NCBI GenBank assembly: GCA_963930645.1 | Contig: OZ005648.1 | Coordinates: forward strand, 6,400,131 to 6,464,130 | DNA length: 64,000 nucleotides | Origin: Salticus scenicus | Taxonomy: Eukaryota > Arthropoda > Arachnida > Araneae > Salticidae | Direction of reading: 5' to 3' | Shown here: one piece after another, positions 23,095-35,189 of the stretch | Layout: every line of letters begins with the position of its first letter | How positions within the stretch are numbered: position 1 is the first letter of the stretch | Translations under genes and position numbers: made by a program | Notes under the pieces: model-generated | What the model saw: the letters and a program-made list of their open reading frames with translations, nothing else | Databases searched by the model: none | Told to the model about the DNA's origin: nothing

Positions 23095-23324
23095 TCCGTT
23101 AGTAGTCGCTAGGGACAGCGCCACCTGGTACAAATTGTGCACTTCTTATTCAACTGCTACCAATAATTTTAAGAAGTGGTATAATTGACGTTTCTTCGAT
23201 TTTATTCTCTTCTTATGTGTATCAAATGCCACTTCTAAAAATTTTTGGTGGCTATTGAATAAAAAAAAATCTGGCAACACTGAAAGATGGGCGGCAAATC
23301 GACCAACTAACGACTACTAACGGG
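23095..23324. mobile_element. piggyBac-type MITE nested in the Tc1 element, TTAA target duplication
   Basis: TTAA at 23091-23094 and 23325-23328 flanks terminal repeats TCCGTTAGTAGTCG and CGACTACTAACGGG (13 of 14 positions paired). The undisturbed relative at 30420-30436 reads GCAGGTTTAAATGACAGAAA, with a single TTAA, so it serves as the empty site. Subterminal inverted sequences around TAAGAAGTGGTAT and ATGCCACTTCT are present. TTAA duplication is the signature of the piggyBac superfamily. Confidence 0.9.
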
Positions 23325-23429
23325 TTAAATGCCACAAAAATCTGAAAAATATCCATTCTTAACGATAATAATTAGGAAAGCAAGACTTAGAGGGTTAAAA
23401 AAAAATTTAAAAAATGATCAGTTAATTAT

Positions 23430-24100
23430 TGGACTGAAGTGGTTCTCTCTGATGAGTCAAGTTTAACTTATTTCGATCTGACGGAAACAAGCAGGTCTGA
23501 TGACGAAAATATGACCGACTTAAAGAAAATCGCACTTTTAAAACAGCGACACATTCTCCGTACATTATGATACGAAAGAGCATAATTTTTCAATGATTCG
23601 GGCAAATTTTCATGTTTAGGAGATTAATTAACTCGAAATAAAACTCGGCCTGAACGACTCTTTTAGAAGTATTTCAGACTTTTCCACAATCAACATTTCC
23701 AGATGATAATGCACCTTGTTACATGGCGTTTGTGGAACGTTTATTTGATTCAAGTTGTTAAAATTACCTCTCCATTCCCATGAGCATCGATAATTTTGTA
23801 AGTTATCATAACTTTTTTTACTTAAAGTTAAATCCTACAAAGAATATCGTAGAATTTCGTCTTTATTACATCTGAAAATAGACTTAATCTCAAACCGCTC
23901 GAAGTTGTTTTGTCTATGAAAGAGGGTAGTGATTAGAAATTTGTAGCCTACAACTCTTCAAGAACTAGAAAAAGTTATTTATGATATTTGGCGCAGTGAA
24001 ATTTCTGAGGTTCATATTAAAAAACTGTAAAATACTATGCCATTGCGCATTAAAGCAGTCATTCCATATAAAGATGGAATTATCCAGTGCAGAATACATA
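23430..24100 (+). pseudogene. Tc1-type transposase remnant
   Basis: A catalytic-region stretch near 23445 reads LSDESSLTYFDL, preceded by W.EVVL-like wording, with ACIMVRKS-like decay of the usual MVWG block. The C-terminal TMPLRIKAVIPYKDGI lies at about 24041-24088. Tc1 transposases normally end SMPRRC.AVI..KG..TKY. Stops and frameshifts occur throughout. The alignable copy at 30.5-31.2 kb helps to read it. Confidence 0.7.
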
Positions 24101-24613
24101 TTTTTATCAAGTAATTGTTTAGATCTAACAAATAAATAGTTTTGTTACATACATTAAAATATAACGTGTTTATTTCATATAATAAATCACAATAGAATCA
24201 AAGTATATGCTTATTGTTTTACGTTTAAAAGAAAATTTTATGTAGATTTTTATTAAATACTTCGTGCAGTGTAATAAACCAAATTATAAAATCAAAAATG
24301 TACATAAGTATCATGTTATGACTTCCGTATTATACAAACATAACAGTTTTATTTGTTTCAATCATTAGTTTTTAAGTTATTACAAACACAAAAGGTATAA
24401 GTCAATTTTTCTACAGTGCGGCCTTTTTTTTTTTTTCTCTTAGTGTATGTTTTCGATAATGTACCCATACTAAGAAAAGAAATATTAAGCGGGAATTCAA
24501 GAGGACAGACGCCTCCAACGTCATCACAGAGATATATAATTTTGAAATGAATTAAACTTATGTAGAATCTATTTATCTATCTAATCTATCTCCATATATT
24601 TTCTATGTAGTAG

Positions 24614-26190
24614 ATATAAAGTTCTGTGCAAAACAGAATTTAATATAGTACGGCAGGACTTTTCTTTCACTTATTCTTTCATACACCACCTTTTCCATAA
24701 ATAACCGGACACTTTCAATTTCCGACGTTTTTACAAATATCTCAAAAAGTACTTGACGAATGATCTTGGAACTTTAGGAATGTGAATAATATGTCGCACC
24801 TCATATATTTCAGTGGCGGTTTTGCCCCGAAAATAAAAGGGGGACCAGTAAAAAAATAAATGGAAATGTTAGGGATCCCCCTGTAAAAAATAACTCTTGA
24901 GATAATGCTTGGTGGTAGCATGGGATTATGAGGCTCCTTCTTATTCTCTGTATACATTTTTATGAGGCTGCTACTTATATTCATGGAGATATAATAGTTT
25001 CTTTAAAATACTGCAGAGAAATTTGTCACTTTTTTGACTATAACATGCAAGGTATTAAATCCAACTCAAAGCCATTCTCAGGAAACTTGGCTTACTACAT
25101 TAGACACAGCATGCTGCAATCAGAATGAAAAAATATTAAATATCTAAGGAAGTACGAGTAGTTTTACTAAATAATTTTTAAATAGTTTTACTAAATAGTT
25201 TCATTTGCGTACTATAATAGCCGATAGTATTGAGCTACTTATATGAAAATCTTAAACAAATATCATGTAAATTCAAAAAGTTGTACGTGATAGAATGAAC
25301 TGAATGTAAGTTCTCAAAAATAAAGAAAAAGGTAAGGGGTTTTCTCAATATTTATTTACAATCAACGAGCATTGTATTACGATTGACTGAATCTAAATAA
25401 AAATGTAAGTAAAACCCCTTAAAATTTTAGCTTGTTTCTTGAAGAGAATTGAAAAAACAAACTGGAAAACAATTAATAAATATGAAAGATTTTCATTTTT
25501 ATTGTTTTACTGGTCCCCCTTTTATTTTCGGGGCAAAATTTTCACTGAAATATATGAAATGTAGCATGTTACTTACACTCCTGAAGTTTCAAGATGATTC
25601 GTGAAGTACTTTTTGAGATATTTGGAAAAAAAGTCTGAAATCGAAAGCGTCCGCTGATTTATGGAAAGGTACATGTATAAAGGCATGCAGAAACCGTATT
25701 TCGTGCCGCAGTAACGGTTACTGTATTCATTTCTTAAAATTTCATTGGTACAGCTTTAGCATAGGACCCCCTTCGTGGCTTTTAAATGTTTGTCATAATT
25801 TTCGCGATGAATTAAAATGGCTATCGCAATTGAATAAGTAATGATCTTGTCAAGAAATGTTCGAGCAACTTCTGTGTCAAATTTCATATTTAACCCGTAA
25901 TTGTAGACGGGAGTCGAAATGACTCCGCGTTGTTCATTGGCATTTTTGGTACTTACATATTTTTGGTATTTACGTAATTTCCAGAACATATTGCGTTTCC
26001 AAAATAAATTCCGATGCTGTTTACAAAAGACAAAAAAGAAAAATAACAATGTAGTCTTTTTGACTCTGTGTCTCTGACCGCGTAAGAAAATCCATGTCTC
26101 CAGTTACAGGTTAACCAAGGGTCCTATACTAAAGATGTTCCATTTCAGTAATACGATAATTGTCAATTTATTTTAAATATTTTTCAATTT
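24614..26190 (+). repeat. Dispersed repeat, copy 1, split by a MITE (partner at 27485-27860)
   Basis: 24614-24681 and 25678-26190 match 27485-27860 in order: TGTGCAAAACAGAATTTAAT, GGCATGC.G.AAC, GGTTACT.TATTCATTTCTT, GATGAATTAAAATGG.TATC, GGGTCCTATACT. Copy 1 has about 190 bp extra near 25905-26105. The nature of the repeat is unknown. The open frames in it (for example 25756-26049 minus) resemble nothing I recognise. Confidence 0.75.
24684..25675. mobile_element. Mariner-type MITE with TA target duplication, nested in the dispersed repeat
   Basis: Terminal repeats CACCACCTTTTCCATAAATA and TTTATGGAAAGGTACATG are flanked by TA (24682-24683, 25676-25677). Inside, GACACTTTC, 'tatctcaaaaagtacttgac' and the GGGGGACCAGTAAAA block are mirrored near the right end. 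Its interior (GTAGCATGGGATTATGAGG, ATTCATGGAGATA, ATTAGACACA) is shared with the left arm of the 8639-10046 foldback element, so the two are related families with different tips. Confidence 0.8.
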
Positions 26191-26552
26191 GATGCGAGAG
26201 GGAAAAGAAAACATTTTTTATTGCTCTAAATATACAGAAAGCATTAAAAAAAAAAAAAAAAAAAAAAAATCCTCTTGTCCCTCAATTTAAATAAAAGAAA
26301 ATTGCTACACGTTCATTTTTTTTTTTTTCTATACATATATAAATGGACGAAAGCAAGAAGACAGAGGGTGCGAAGAATCACCGGGTCAGCTGCCGAGGAA
26401 TGAATATATGTACTTTAAATTGTAAATAATTACTACATTCTAACTGACAATAAATACACTTTTACGGATTGTGCAGTGATAAATAGATTTAATAGTCATT
26501 ACAGATTTGTATGTTGTAATAAGGTAAAGTTCCAAGTTACATTGGAAAGACA
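26191..26552. other. Spacer with homopolymers
   Basis: An A run lies at about 26246-26269 and a T run at about 26318-26329. Nothing else is recognised. Confidence 0.6.
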
Positions 26553-26712
26553 GAAACTGATGCAAATTCAATCACAGCTTCTAAAAGCTAAAAAACAAGA
26601 GTTCCAGATTGAACTAAGGAACTGATTTCAGTTGCTTGAGGATACTGAAGACGTCAATGAGTTCACTGTGAATTTTGTCAACATTGTTCTGGAATCAGCA
26701 AAAAATGTTAGC
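26553..26712 (+). pseudogene. RTE LINE fragment (endonuclease-RT linker)
   Basis: The sequence encodes LMQIQSQLLKAKKQEFQIEL, then F.LLEDTEDVNEFTVNF, matching the minus-strand RTE copy at about 18230-18400. It is an isolated 160-bp piece with no flanking RTE sequence. An in-frame TGA lies at about 26623. Confidence 0.8.
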
Positions 26713-27484
26713 ATATAGTCTAATATATAAAATTATAAAGAATGACATTTAATATATATATATGTTTCTCAATCCATTATTATTATTTATATATATATCT
26801 ATAAAAAAGACTAAATAAAAGCTTAAAATAATGGATGATAATGCATAAGTAGTAATACTAAGCATACTAAGTAATAATTAGAAAAGAACAATTGAAAACT
26901 GCGTCGTATGAATGCTATTCAAATTATTTCCTGAATAATAAACGGGTTATTAGAACTACTTTATATTAAACTGTTTGCCAACGCAATCATTGAATTCTTT
27001 ATGCACCGCTAATAGCATATCCCCCCCCCCTTTTTTTTTGGTCCATTGTAATAATAACTAAAAGTGTGAGAAAAGGTCAATTAATTCATTAGTTTCGATC
27101 ACAATACAATCAATTTATCACAGATAATATCTAGGCATTCAGAGAGATACATATCATTGTTATATTTTTGAAAGCTAAAAGATCATACTTGCGGTATAGT
27201 TTTCAGCCTTGTACGTCCCCCCCCCCCTTCCCCATGATCTACTTAGAATAAAACACAGGGTCATTAACTTGATATGCAAATAAAATTCAACTTCCTTTTA
27301 GAAATGGAAGAAACGAATGATTGGAAGATGATGAGATAGCAGCGCATGTTGTTTTGGGTATTGGGTGACCCGATTGAGTGGAAGAAAATTTGCTCACTTT
27401 AAAACTAAAATAATCGAACGTGTGTTAAGAAAAATTAAAGAAAAAATCCTTAAGCCCGTTTTTGTTTTCTGTGTAAAACATATG
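26713..27484. other. AT-rich spacer with two C runs
   Basis: Runs of C lie at about 27020-27029 and 27218-27227. The open frame 27365-27583 overlaps the start of the dispersed repeat and has no recognised similarity. Confidence 0.5.
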
Positions 27485-27860
27485 AAATTGTGCACAAAAC
27501 AGAATTTAATTGAGTACGACAGGACTTATTTTAATCTATCCTTCAAAATAACGGCATGCTGTAACTGTGAATCATCCCCATAGCGTCGGTTACTATATTC
27601 ATTTCTTAAAATTTCTTTCGTATTACTTTATCACTGAAGCTCCTTGGCGACTTTTAAATTTTTACTGTCATTTCGGAGATGAATTAAAATGGTTATCCCA
27701 ATTGCGTAAGTAAAGACCTTGGCGAGAAACATACGAGAAACATAATTCGGTGCCAAATTTCAAATTTCGTTAAAGGGTCCTATACTGAAGCCGCTTTATT
27801 TTTTCAGCACGATTTTTCTCAATTTTATTTTAATTTTTTAAATAGTTAGATTGGGTTCTT
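27485..27860 (+). repeat. Dispersed repeat, copy 2 (uninterrupted)
   Basis: The same family as 24614-26190. Because it lacks the MITE, it shows the pre-insertion order of the sequence (ATCTATCCTTCAAAATAACGGCATGC). Confidence 0.7.
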
Positions 27861-28897
27861 ATTAATGAATGTACCAATTTTTGATAAAATCTAGTGATCT
27901 GGACAGATACAGTGACAAACTCTTAGCTTTATATATTTTGAATTTTGCACGCTCATTCTATGTGTAATACAGTAAATGGCGACAAAGCAAAATCGCTGTC
28001 TGAAGGAAACAGTACGACCTATAGTACTGAAAGTTTTGTATAATGCTTAAATAAATTTGAAATAGTTATTAATAGTTTTAAATTTATATATATGACTCTT
28101 AAAAACGTCGCTCTCTTTATAGATTTTATTTACATATCATGGCACATAAGATTTGATTTCTTTTTTAAATCCAGTTTTATATCATGAAAAACGAACACAC
28201 ATCCTATCTCTACTCAATTATGCTTATTCATAATTATGTACAGTATGAGGAGGGGAAAAAAAATGCTGGTTAACTTTGTGTCAAAGAAAAGTATATAAAA
28301 CATGTACCTTTTTAAATCCATTTATTTCCCCAAAATGGAAATAACTTGTAATAAGACGTATAAAACCAGTCAACGTTACCAGTTTACGTTAAAATTTTTG
28401 GACTAGTGTTAGAACCAAAAAAATTTCTAAAATAAAAATTCTTTTTTAAAAAATGTATTTTATTTTTTTTCTGGAAACCTGGTATGGGCGATTAAAGATA
28501 CCTTTTTATTTAAGAAAACTGAAGAAGGTGGATTAATATATTTATTCTGTTTACTGGCATAAAAGTTTCAATAAAAACCTCTTACAGATCTTAGGAATAT
28601 CTGGCATTTTGTGTCTCTATCTTGCTGTTATTGCAGGTTTTTAATTGAGTGTGCTTTTGCAATCTTTTCAAGCGTATAATACACAACTGAAATTAAGTTA
28701 AAAAATTGTTAAAAATAAATTAATTAATGTTTTTTGCATACGTCTTATTTCTTTTTTAATAAATGACAATAGCATAACAACATAATCTCAAAACTATATT
28801 GATATGTGTGGACAAGTAATAAATGTATTTCAATTTCAATTTCTGAACTGTTATTGGTTTTTATTTAGAAATAGCAGGCTTTGCCCGCTATATATAT

Positions 28898-28928
<31 letters not shown>

Positions 28929-29305
28929 AAGAAGTACTATTAGTTATACGGTTTTATTAAACGAATAAAAAGAACATAGATTGAAATTTTTCGAAAATTT
29001 CGCTTCGGGTCCTCGCTGCCTTGGGCAAAGACTTTCACGCCACAACATCTCTGTTCCGTGTCGCTATTGATTGCAATCTTGCAAGTGAACTTCAGTTTGT
29101 GTGCTTCGGAACGAAAAGTATAAAAGTAGCACCTTTATATTAAAGTATAAAGTAGCACCTTTATGACACGTTATTTCTTATATTTCAACTGGTGCGTGTT
29201 GTCGACCCGAAAATGACAGCAATTTCTTGCCAATAGGCCTGGTAATACAGTATGCTATGAGCGATATTTCAGAAGGATTTTTGACAACTAATGTTTTTGT
29301 GGTTA
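27861..29305. other. AT-rich spacer, no gene recognised
   Basis: It includes a TA-rich tract near 28890-28930 preceded by the palindromic GCAGGCTTTGCCCGC (about 28877), and a GC-richer 180-bp block (about 29000-29120). A short tandem duplication, 'agtagcacctttat', occurs at about 29126 and 29151. None could be assigned. Confidence 0.4.
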
Positions 29306-29748
29306 TAGGGTAGGTGCTCCAGTGATTGGCATGCTCCAGTAATTGACATCTTTCCCGAAATAATTAATAAATAAGAAAAATGAGAAAATCATATATTTTA
29401 CATATAAGAATTTTAACATTTTATGTCAAACACTGGAGTATAGGGTGCTAATAACTGATAAAACGAATAACTAGCAGTGCCAAACACTGGAACAGAGGGG
29501 GCCAATTACTGAAAAAATGAAAAACTGGCAGTGTCAATTGCTGGAACATTGAGTGGGTGTCAAATAAAAATTCATAAAAAAAATAATTGTTATCAAATGT
29601 ATATATTTTAACATATATGTGGTTCTGGATGTCTTTCATCATACCATATGTACTAACTTAAGATTTTTAAAAATATTTTCTCATGACTAGAACATTAAAA
29701 ACATCAGAGATTGCTCTAAAAGTGTCAATCACTGGTGCACTTACCCTA
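29306..29748. mobile_element. TAGGGTA-ended MITE, copy 1 (complete)
   Basis: TAGGGTAGGTGCTCCAGTGATTG at the left and CAATCACTGGTGCACTTACCCTA at the right form a terminal repeat of about 23 bp. The interior has about three diverged units of roughly 50 bp built on TGTCAAACACTGGAACATAG, GGGTGC.AATAACTG. The flanks are TA-rich, so the target duplication (TA or TATA) is ambiguous. Two other copies exist at 45924-52222 (inverted, interrupted) and 56164-56588. Confidence 0.85.
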
Positions 29749-29877
29749 TATATTTCCCGTAAAAATATTTTTATTTATTTATTTAAATATTGATTTGAAT
29801 TCATCAAATATTTGTGCCCGACAGCATGCAAGTGCACGGATACCTCGTACTTACAGATAGCAGCTCATTTACATGTA

Positions 29878-31567
29878 CACTAAGCGACAAGAAAAAAGCC
29901 GCACTTGGATATTTTCCTTTTCGCTTTCTACAACCGCGAAATTTATCGTTTAAAAAGCAAATTTTCGAACAGATTTTATTATGTTGTCCTCCACATACAC
30001 TTTAGCTTTGAGTCTAGTGTTAAAAACAAAATGCAATTGTCAGGAAAATTGTAATTTTAGAAATTATTTCAAAAATGATAAGAATAAGGCAGTTAACGAT
30101 GCCACAAAAATTATTAATTTTTGAATGAAAATCAAAAAATATTGTAATACGTGAGATGGTAAAATAATTAAATGCTAACGAAATATTGGTAAAACGGTTT
30201 TCAGCAAGTTATAACGTTTTTTGGTCGTTTAAACTGGAAATTTGGTTTATGGCGGCCATGTTGCTCATCCAAGCGAGATGACCGTAAGTTAAAAAGTCAT
30301 TTCTTATAAAATCGTGTGTAACATAAGTTATAACTCATTTATAACATAAAAGATATTCAGAAAAAGTGTTTAGCAGCATAATTTCATTAACTACAGTACA
30401 GAAACTATTAAACAAAGCAGGTTTAAATGACAGAAAATTTGAAAAAATTCCATTCTTAGTGAAGAAAATTAGGAAACCATGACCTCAGATGGCTAAAAAA
30501 ATAAAAAATGATTAGTTAATTATTGGGCTGAACTGTTTCTCTTTGATGAGTCAAGTTTAACTTATTTCAAGCTAAAGAAAACAAGCGGAACTGACAACGA
30601 AAATATGACCGACTTAATGAAAATCACACTTTTAAAACAGTGACACATTCTCCGTACATTATGGTACGGAGGTGCATAACTTTTCAAACAGCCGCACAAA
30701 TTATTATGCTCAAGGGATCAATTAACTCGAAATAAAACACAATCTTCATAAAAGTGTTGCCTGACCGACTATTTTGGAGGTATCTTGGACATTTCCTTAA
30801 ACAGAATTTTACGCTGAAAATGCACCTTACTACGTGGCGTCTGTGGTCAGTTTATTACTTCAAATTGTCAAAATTTCCTATCCATTCCCATGAGATCCTG
30901 TAATTCTGTAAATAATCATAACTTTTTCCACATTAAGTTAAATCCCACAAATGATATAGTAGAATTTCTTCTTAACCAGACATGGAAATACACCTAATAG
31001 CGATCCGCTCGAAAATATTTTGTCTATAAAAAGGCGGGGGAGAGGGGAGAGGATTCGAAATTTTCAGCCTATAACTCTGCCTGAACTAGAAAAAATTATT
31101 TGTGACATTTTGCACGTTGAAATTTCTGAGATTTATATTAAAACACTGTATAATACTATGCCATTGCGCATTAAAGCAGCAATTCCATATAAAGGTGGAA
31201 TTAACCCGATGCAGAATACATATTTTTAATAAAAAATTGCTTAGATCTAACAAAAAAATAGTTTTATTTCATATAATAAAATATAACTTGTTTATTTCAT
31301 TTAATAAATCATAACAGAATACAAAGTGTATGGTTAATGCATTATGTTCAAAAAGAAAGTTTTATGCAAATTTTTAAAAATTACTTCGTAGTGTGCAATA
31401 ATGCAAATTATTAAATCGAAAATGTACATAGGTATCATTTCATCCCTTTGGTATTACGCAAATAAGAGAGTTTCATTTGTTTCAAACATTAATTTTAAAG
31501 TTATTACGAATAAAAAAGGTATAAGTCATTTTTTCTGAAGTGCGGCTTTTTTTTTTGTCGCTTAGTG
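29878..31567 (+). mobile_element. Tc1-type transposon, full length with intact TA duplication
   Basis: CACTAAGCGACAAGAAAAAA, GCCGCACTT at the left and AAGTGCGGC, TTTTTTTTTTGTCGCTTAGTG at the right, each flanked by TA (29876-29877, 31568-31569). Length is 1690 bp, usual for Tc1 elements. It contains a decayed transposase on the plus strand. Confidence 0.9.
30510..31229 (+). pseudogene. Tc1-type transposase, decayed
   Basis: Near 30536-30560 the frame reads VSLDESSLTYFKL-like wording with the first catalytic Asp (D-E-S). The segment around 30660 gives MVRRCITFQTAAQ-like decay of MVWGC. The C-terminus at about 31080-31229 reads LPELEKIICDILHVEISEIY, then MPLRIKAAIPYKGG, the usual Tc1 end. Several frameshifts separate these blocks. 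The middle catalytic D and the final D/E could not be read with certainty. Confidence 0.75.
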
Positions 31568-31681
31568 TATGTTAAATTAGTGTAGTGATTAATACATAAT
31601 AAATTAGTATACCTTAACATGTTAGGCAGCTTTATTTATATTTTCCTTGGGGGCTTTTAATTATTTGTCGCCCTATTGGCA

Positions 31682-31714
<33 letters not shown>

Positions 31715-32244
31715 GAATAATTTCTTCTATGAAAAGGGGAATTTCTTTCAGTATTTAATTTGTTTATATTTTTATCGGTTGTGCCTTTACGTGTTAATTT
31801 ATAAGAATGTTTCCTATTCGCTTTATATTTTTAATGGTTTTTAAGTTAAAATTATGCTTATGTTGAAATATATATTTTTTTATTTTTAAAACTGCATTTT
31901 TTTTTCTATAAAATTATCTATTCAGATAAAAATAGATCACTTATGCGGCTATTATTTCTGTTTCAAAATTTTATTTATTTATTGTAATATTTCATTATTT
32001 ATTTATATTTTTGTTGCACTACTTGGATTGAAATGGCTTTGCTAAATTAAAGTTCTCGGTGAAAAATGGTCGGTGTGCTTCAGCTCCAAAATTTAAAAAA
32101 TCGCCCATATAGGATCTATAAATAAAATTGATAAAATAAATTTTTAATCCATAGAGTTTAAAGTAGTAAAGACACGCTATGCAGTCGAATGTGACATAAT
32201 GGGCAGTTTTTTAACAACGTCTTGACAATAAAAATATAAATAAT
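31568..32244. other. AT-rich spacer with (TTA)n microsatellite
   Basis: ATT units run from about 31684 to 31714. The rest is T-rich and featureless. Confidence 0.6.
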
Positions 32245-32420
32245 CTCGTATGTAACAACGACACGACTTCCGTTACCCGCTATTACGTGCATTATATGCA
32301 CATTTTGGATGTGGTCAGAAGACGTAAAATTGATCTAACAAATTAGACACCTAAAAAATTTCCTGCTTGAGAAAACTGATACGTATATAAAGACGTTTAA
32401 ACAGAATTTACATAGCGAGT

Positions 32421-32461
<41 letters not shown>

Positions 32462-33243
32462 AGAGCCGATTTTTGAAATGCCCATTTCCGAGATCTACAA
32501 CTGATCTACCTAAGCAGAATGACTGTCAATTTTCCTGCAATAACTACGTAATACACGCAAAAATATATGTAAAAAGGGGTTTATGTAGCAGTTTGCGAGA
32601 AAATCGTTAGAGCCTCTTTTGAGATACCGACTTTCACCAAAACTTGGCAAACTGAATTATTGACCGAAAAGCAACAATTACATACTAAAGGATATCTAAA
32701 ACAAAGTTAATATGGCAAGTTTGGGGGAAACAATTCGTACAGGTCTTTTTAAAGGAACGTACTTGCGAGACTTCAAATTGGCCTACTTATACAGGACGTC
32801 TATCAATTTTTTCATGGACTAACCAACCATTACATAAGAAATAAAACCTATTACATACGACATCTAATAGCCTGTTTATGTAGCAAATTTGTGGAAAATC
32901 GTTAGAGCCGTTTTTGAGATACGAACTTCCGGTTTCATATATCCCACTCCCGGTTTTCCAGTTTTCACCAAAAGTTAAAAAACTCGTCTGAATACCAGAC
33001 CTAACTCAAATCTAAAATTTCGTCGTTCTACCTTTATTAGTTTAGGAGGTATGATAGTCAGAAGATTCCCCACACACATACATATACGCACACACTGACC
33101 AATTGTCAAAAACTACTTTTTTTTTTTTTTTTTGACTCAGGAGACCTTAAAACATGTAAATCATTTGAAAACTCAATATCGAATTTTTGGACAGAATACA
33201 ATACTCTCATTATTTATACGGTAGTAGAGTAATGGAAGTAAAA
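32245..33243 (-). mobile_element. Helentron-like element, copy Y, minus strand
   Basis: Read on minus from 33243: TTACTTCCATTACTCTACTA, then ATTGTATTC, 'cgatattgagttttc', 'ggtctcctgagtc', a T run, and a GTGTGTGCGTATATGTATGTGTG tract. The 3' end near 32245-32275 is GTAACGGAAGTCGTGTCG. Internal repetition includes AAATCGTTAGAGCC near 32603 and 32897. A (TA)n tract occupies about 32425-32457. Confidence 0.6.
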
Positions 33244-33524
33244 ATAATTTAAAAATTTTAAAAAGTAATTCTTTTAGAGCAACATATATTAGCATCATGA
33301 ACTATATTAGTACTTTATCAATATGCATAAAATTTTAAAGTTATAATGATTTCAATTTTTGTAAGATACATAATAATAATAATTATTATTTATAATTTTT
33401 TATTGTTCGCGCTTAATTATATATTTTAATCGAAAAAAGAATGAACTAGTAAACTTTTTTGGTAACAAATTACAGCTAATATTTAAATGGCTAAATTTAA
33501 TGATATCATGAGGTTATTATTTCC

Positions 33525-33710
33525 TATTTTAACTAATCAAAAGAAAACTAATCAAAAATTTAAAATCGGGCTTCGAGGTGCACTAGGATATCTGAAGGGG
33601 GCACCTTCATGTCGAATCACATGACTGTCCGAGCTACCCGTCTTTGCGCTATGCTGTCCACAGACACATACACAGACATTGCCTTCTATATATATAAAGA
33701 TTGGCAAATC
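33525..33710 (+). repeat. Dispersed repeat, copy 2 (partner at 15460-15600)
   Basis: It shares ACTAATCAAAAATT, CTTCGAGGTGCAC, GGGGGCACCTTCATG, TCACATGACTGTCCGAGCTA with copy 1 and extends into ACAGACACATACACAGACATTG and a TATATATA end. A similar tail occurs near 54180-54215 (CACACATGCAGACATTGAAT). Confidence 0.7.
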
Positions 33711-34694
33711 TTATTATTTAGAATTGGCAAAAATATAGTGTAATTTCTATTACTTAATTTGAAATAGCCAATATTTTAGTGTTTCAGTACCAAATGATAT
33801 CGGCAGAAAATAGTATTTTCCGGTGAAAAGTTTCTGTGTTTCGATTTCTCGACTAATGACTCAGTTATGGTAATGCATAAAAGGCTTATCCAATTCACCC
33901 ACTCTTGTGATTTGGAGAAGAGGACATACGTGTTGGGGAGAGAAAAGGAAACAGGATTATGGAATGGGAAAGAATAAATTCAGCAGTTTTCTTTATACCC
34001 GTTTCTTTAATCATAGGCTTATTTTTGCAGGGATTGGAGAGCATTTTTACAATTTCAACAGCGGTTTTGTCATATCAAGATGTTTAATCGACAACTAATT
34101 GAAAAACTGATTACATCAATGATCGGTAACGAATGGGACATTCTGTTTGATCCGTCAAAGATTTACACGATTCTTTTTGAAATATCTTACGTAAAAATCT
34201 TCTTCTTGAAAAGGACCTACTTATTAACATTGATGAATGCATTATTAAACCTAAAATGAGTTCTTTTTAAAGCACAAAGAAAGGAAAAATAATAATGAAA
34301 CTTAATTTGCACATGATATGAGTAATCCCATAATACCTTCTTAATAATAAAAGCCTCGGTTTCTCGGTGCAATGCTCGAAACTTATGTGATAGCTACAAC
34401 AATATAATATAATAAAGGAAGTACAGTTTTGTCTATGGTTCCCAAAAACGTGCTTTTCAAACGAATAAAATAATGATAAAAAGATAATTAAACAGGAACA
34501 AAAACAAAAAAAAACATTTATAATAAAGTATTGAGAAAAAAGAAAATTAAATTTTTTTCCATAGTTTGCGTGGTTTTGAGGGATTCGTTCATTAATTCAA
34601 ATAATACATTAAAAATTAAGCATGCAAAATTTTTAAGTTCATTTATTGAAAAAAAAATCTCATTTTAAAATTTGTTTGAGAATAGTATAGTACA

Positions 34695-34730
<36 letters not shown>

Positions 34731-35189
34731 GTCTTTTGCTTGCAGAAAACAAAGTTTTATTTAATAAACAAATAAATCTTCTACAATTCGTTAATCCACA
34801 AAACAAAAACTTGTATAAAACAGTTTCAATCAACAAACAATTTCTTTTGTAAAATAAACGTATTTCGTTGCCATGCGAAATATTCATACGTCACGGGAAA
34901 ATAACAATAAATAGAATTTTGCTACTTCATTAGAAATTATAATGTAAATTGCAAAATAGACACATCATAGTAGGTATCATTTTTAATTTCTTGCAGAGGT
35001 TTGGACTTTAAAACCTTTAAAACATGTAAATATTATGATGCAAAAGATGATGCCATTTGTTTTAAATATCATGTATACCAAAGTTTAGTATTTTGTATTG
35101 ACAAGGAAAAATAATTTTGGAAATAAAATAGAACGCTAGTCTGGCTCCAGACCAAATGGTTTAAAAGTAATATAAATCTGTTAACTATT
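33711..35189. other. AT-rich spacer, no gene recognised
   Basis: A (TA)n tract lies at about 34700-34726. Short open frames here (33907-34098 plus, 34660-34887 minus) show no recognisable protein. Confidence 0.5.

Larger units (their letters stand above)
22530..24445 (+). mobile_element. Tc1-type transposon, decayed, carrying a nested TTAA-flanked MITE
   Basis: Ends are CACTAAGGGAC...AAGCCGCGCTTGGAT and AGTGCGGCCTTTTT...CTCTTAGTG. They match the ends of the element at 29878-31567, and the two align over their length in the same orientation. TA flanks the right end, and the left flank has TG. It is longer than its relative partly because of the 230-bp nested element at 23095-23324. Confidence 0.85.

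Noticed and set aside
28870..29120. tRNA or SINE-like block around GCAGGCTTTGCCCGC
   Set aside because: No cloverleaf or A/B box could be built. Only a short palindrome and a GC-richer patch are visible.
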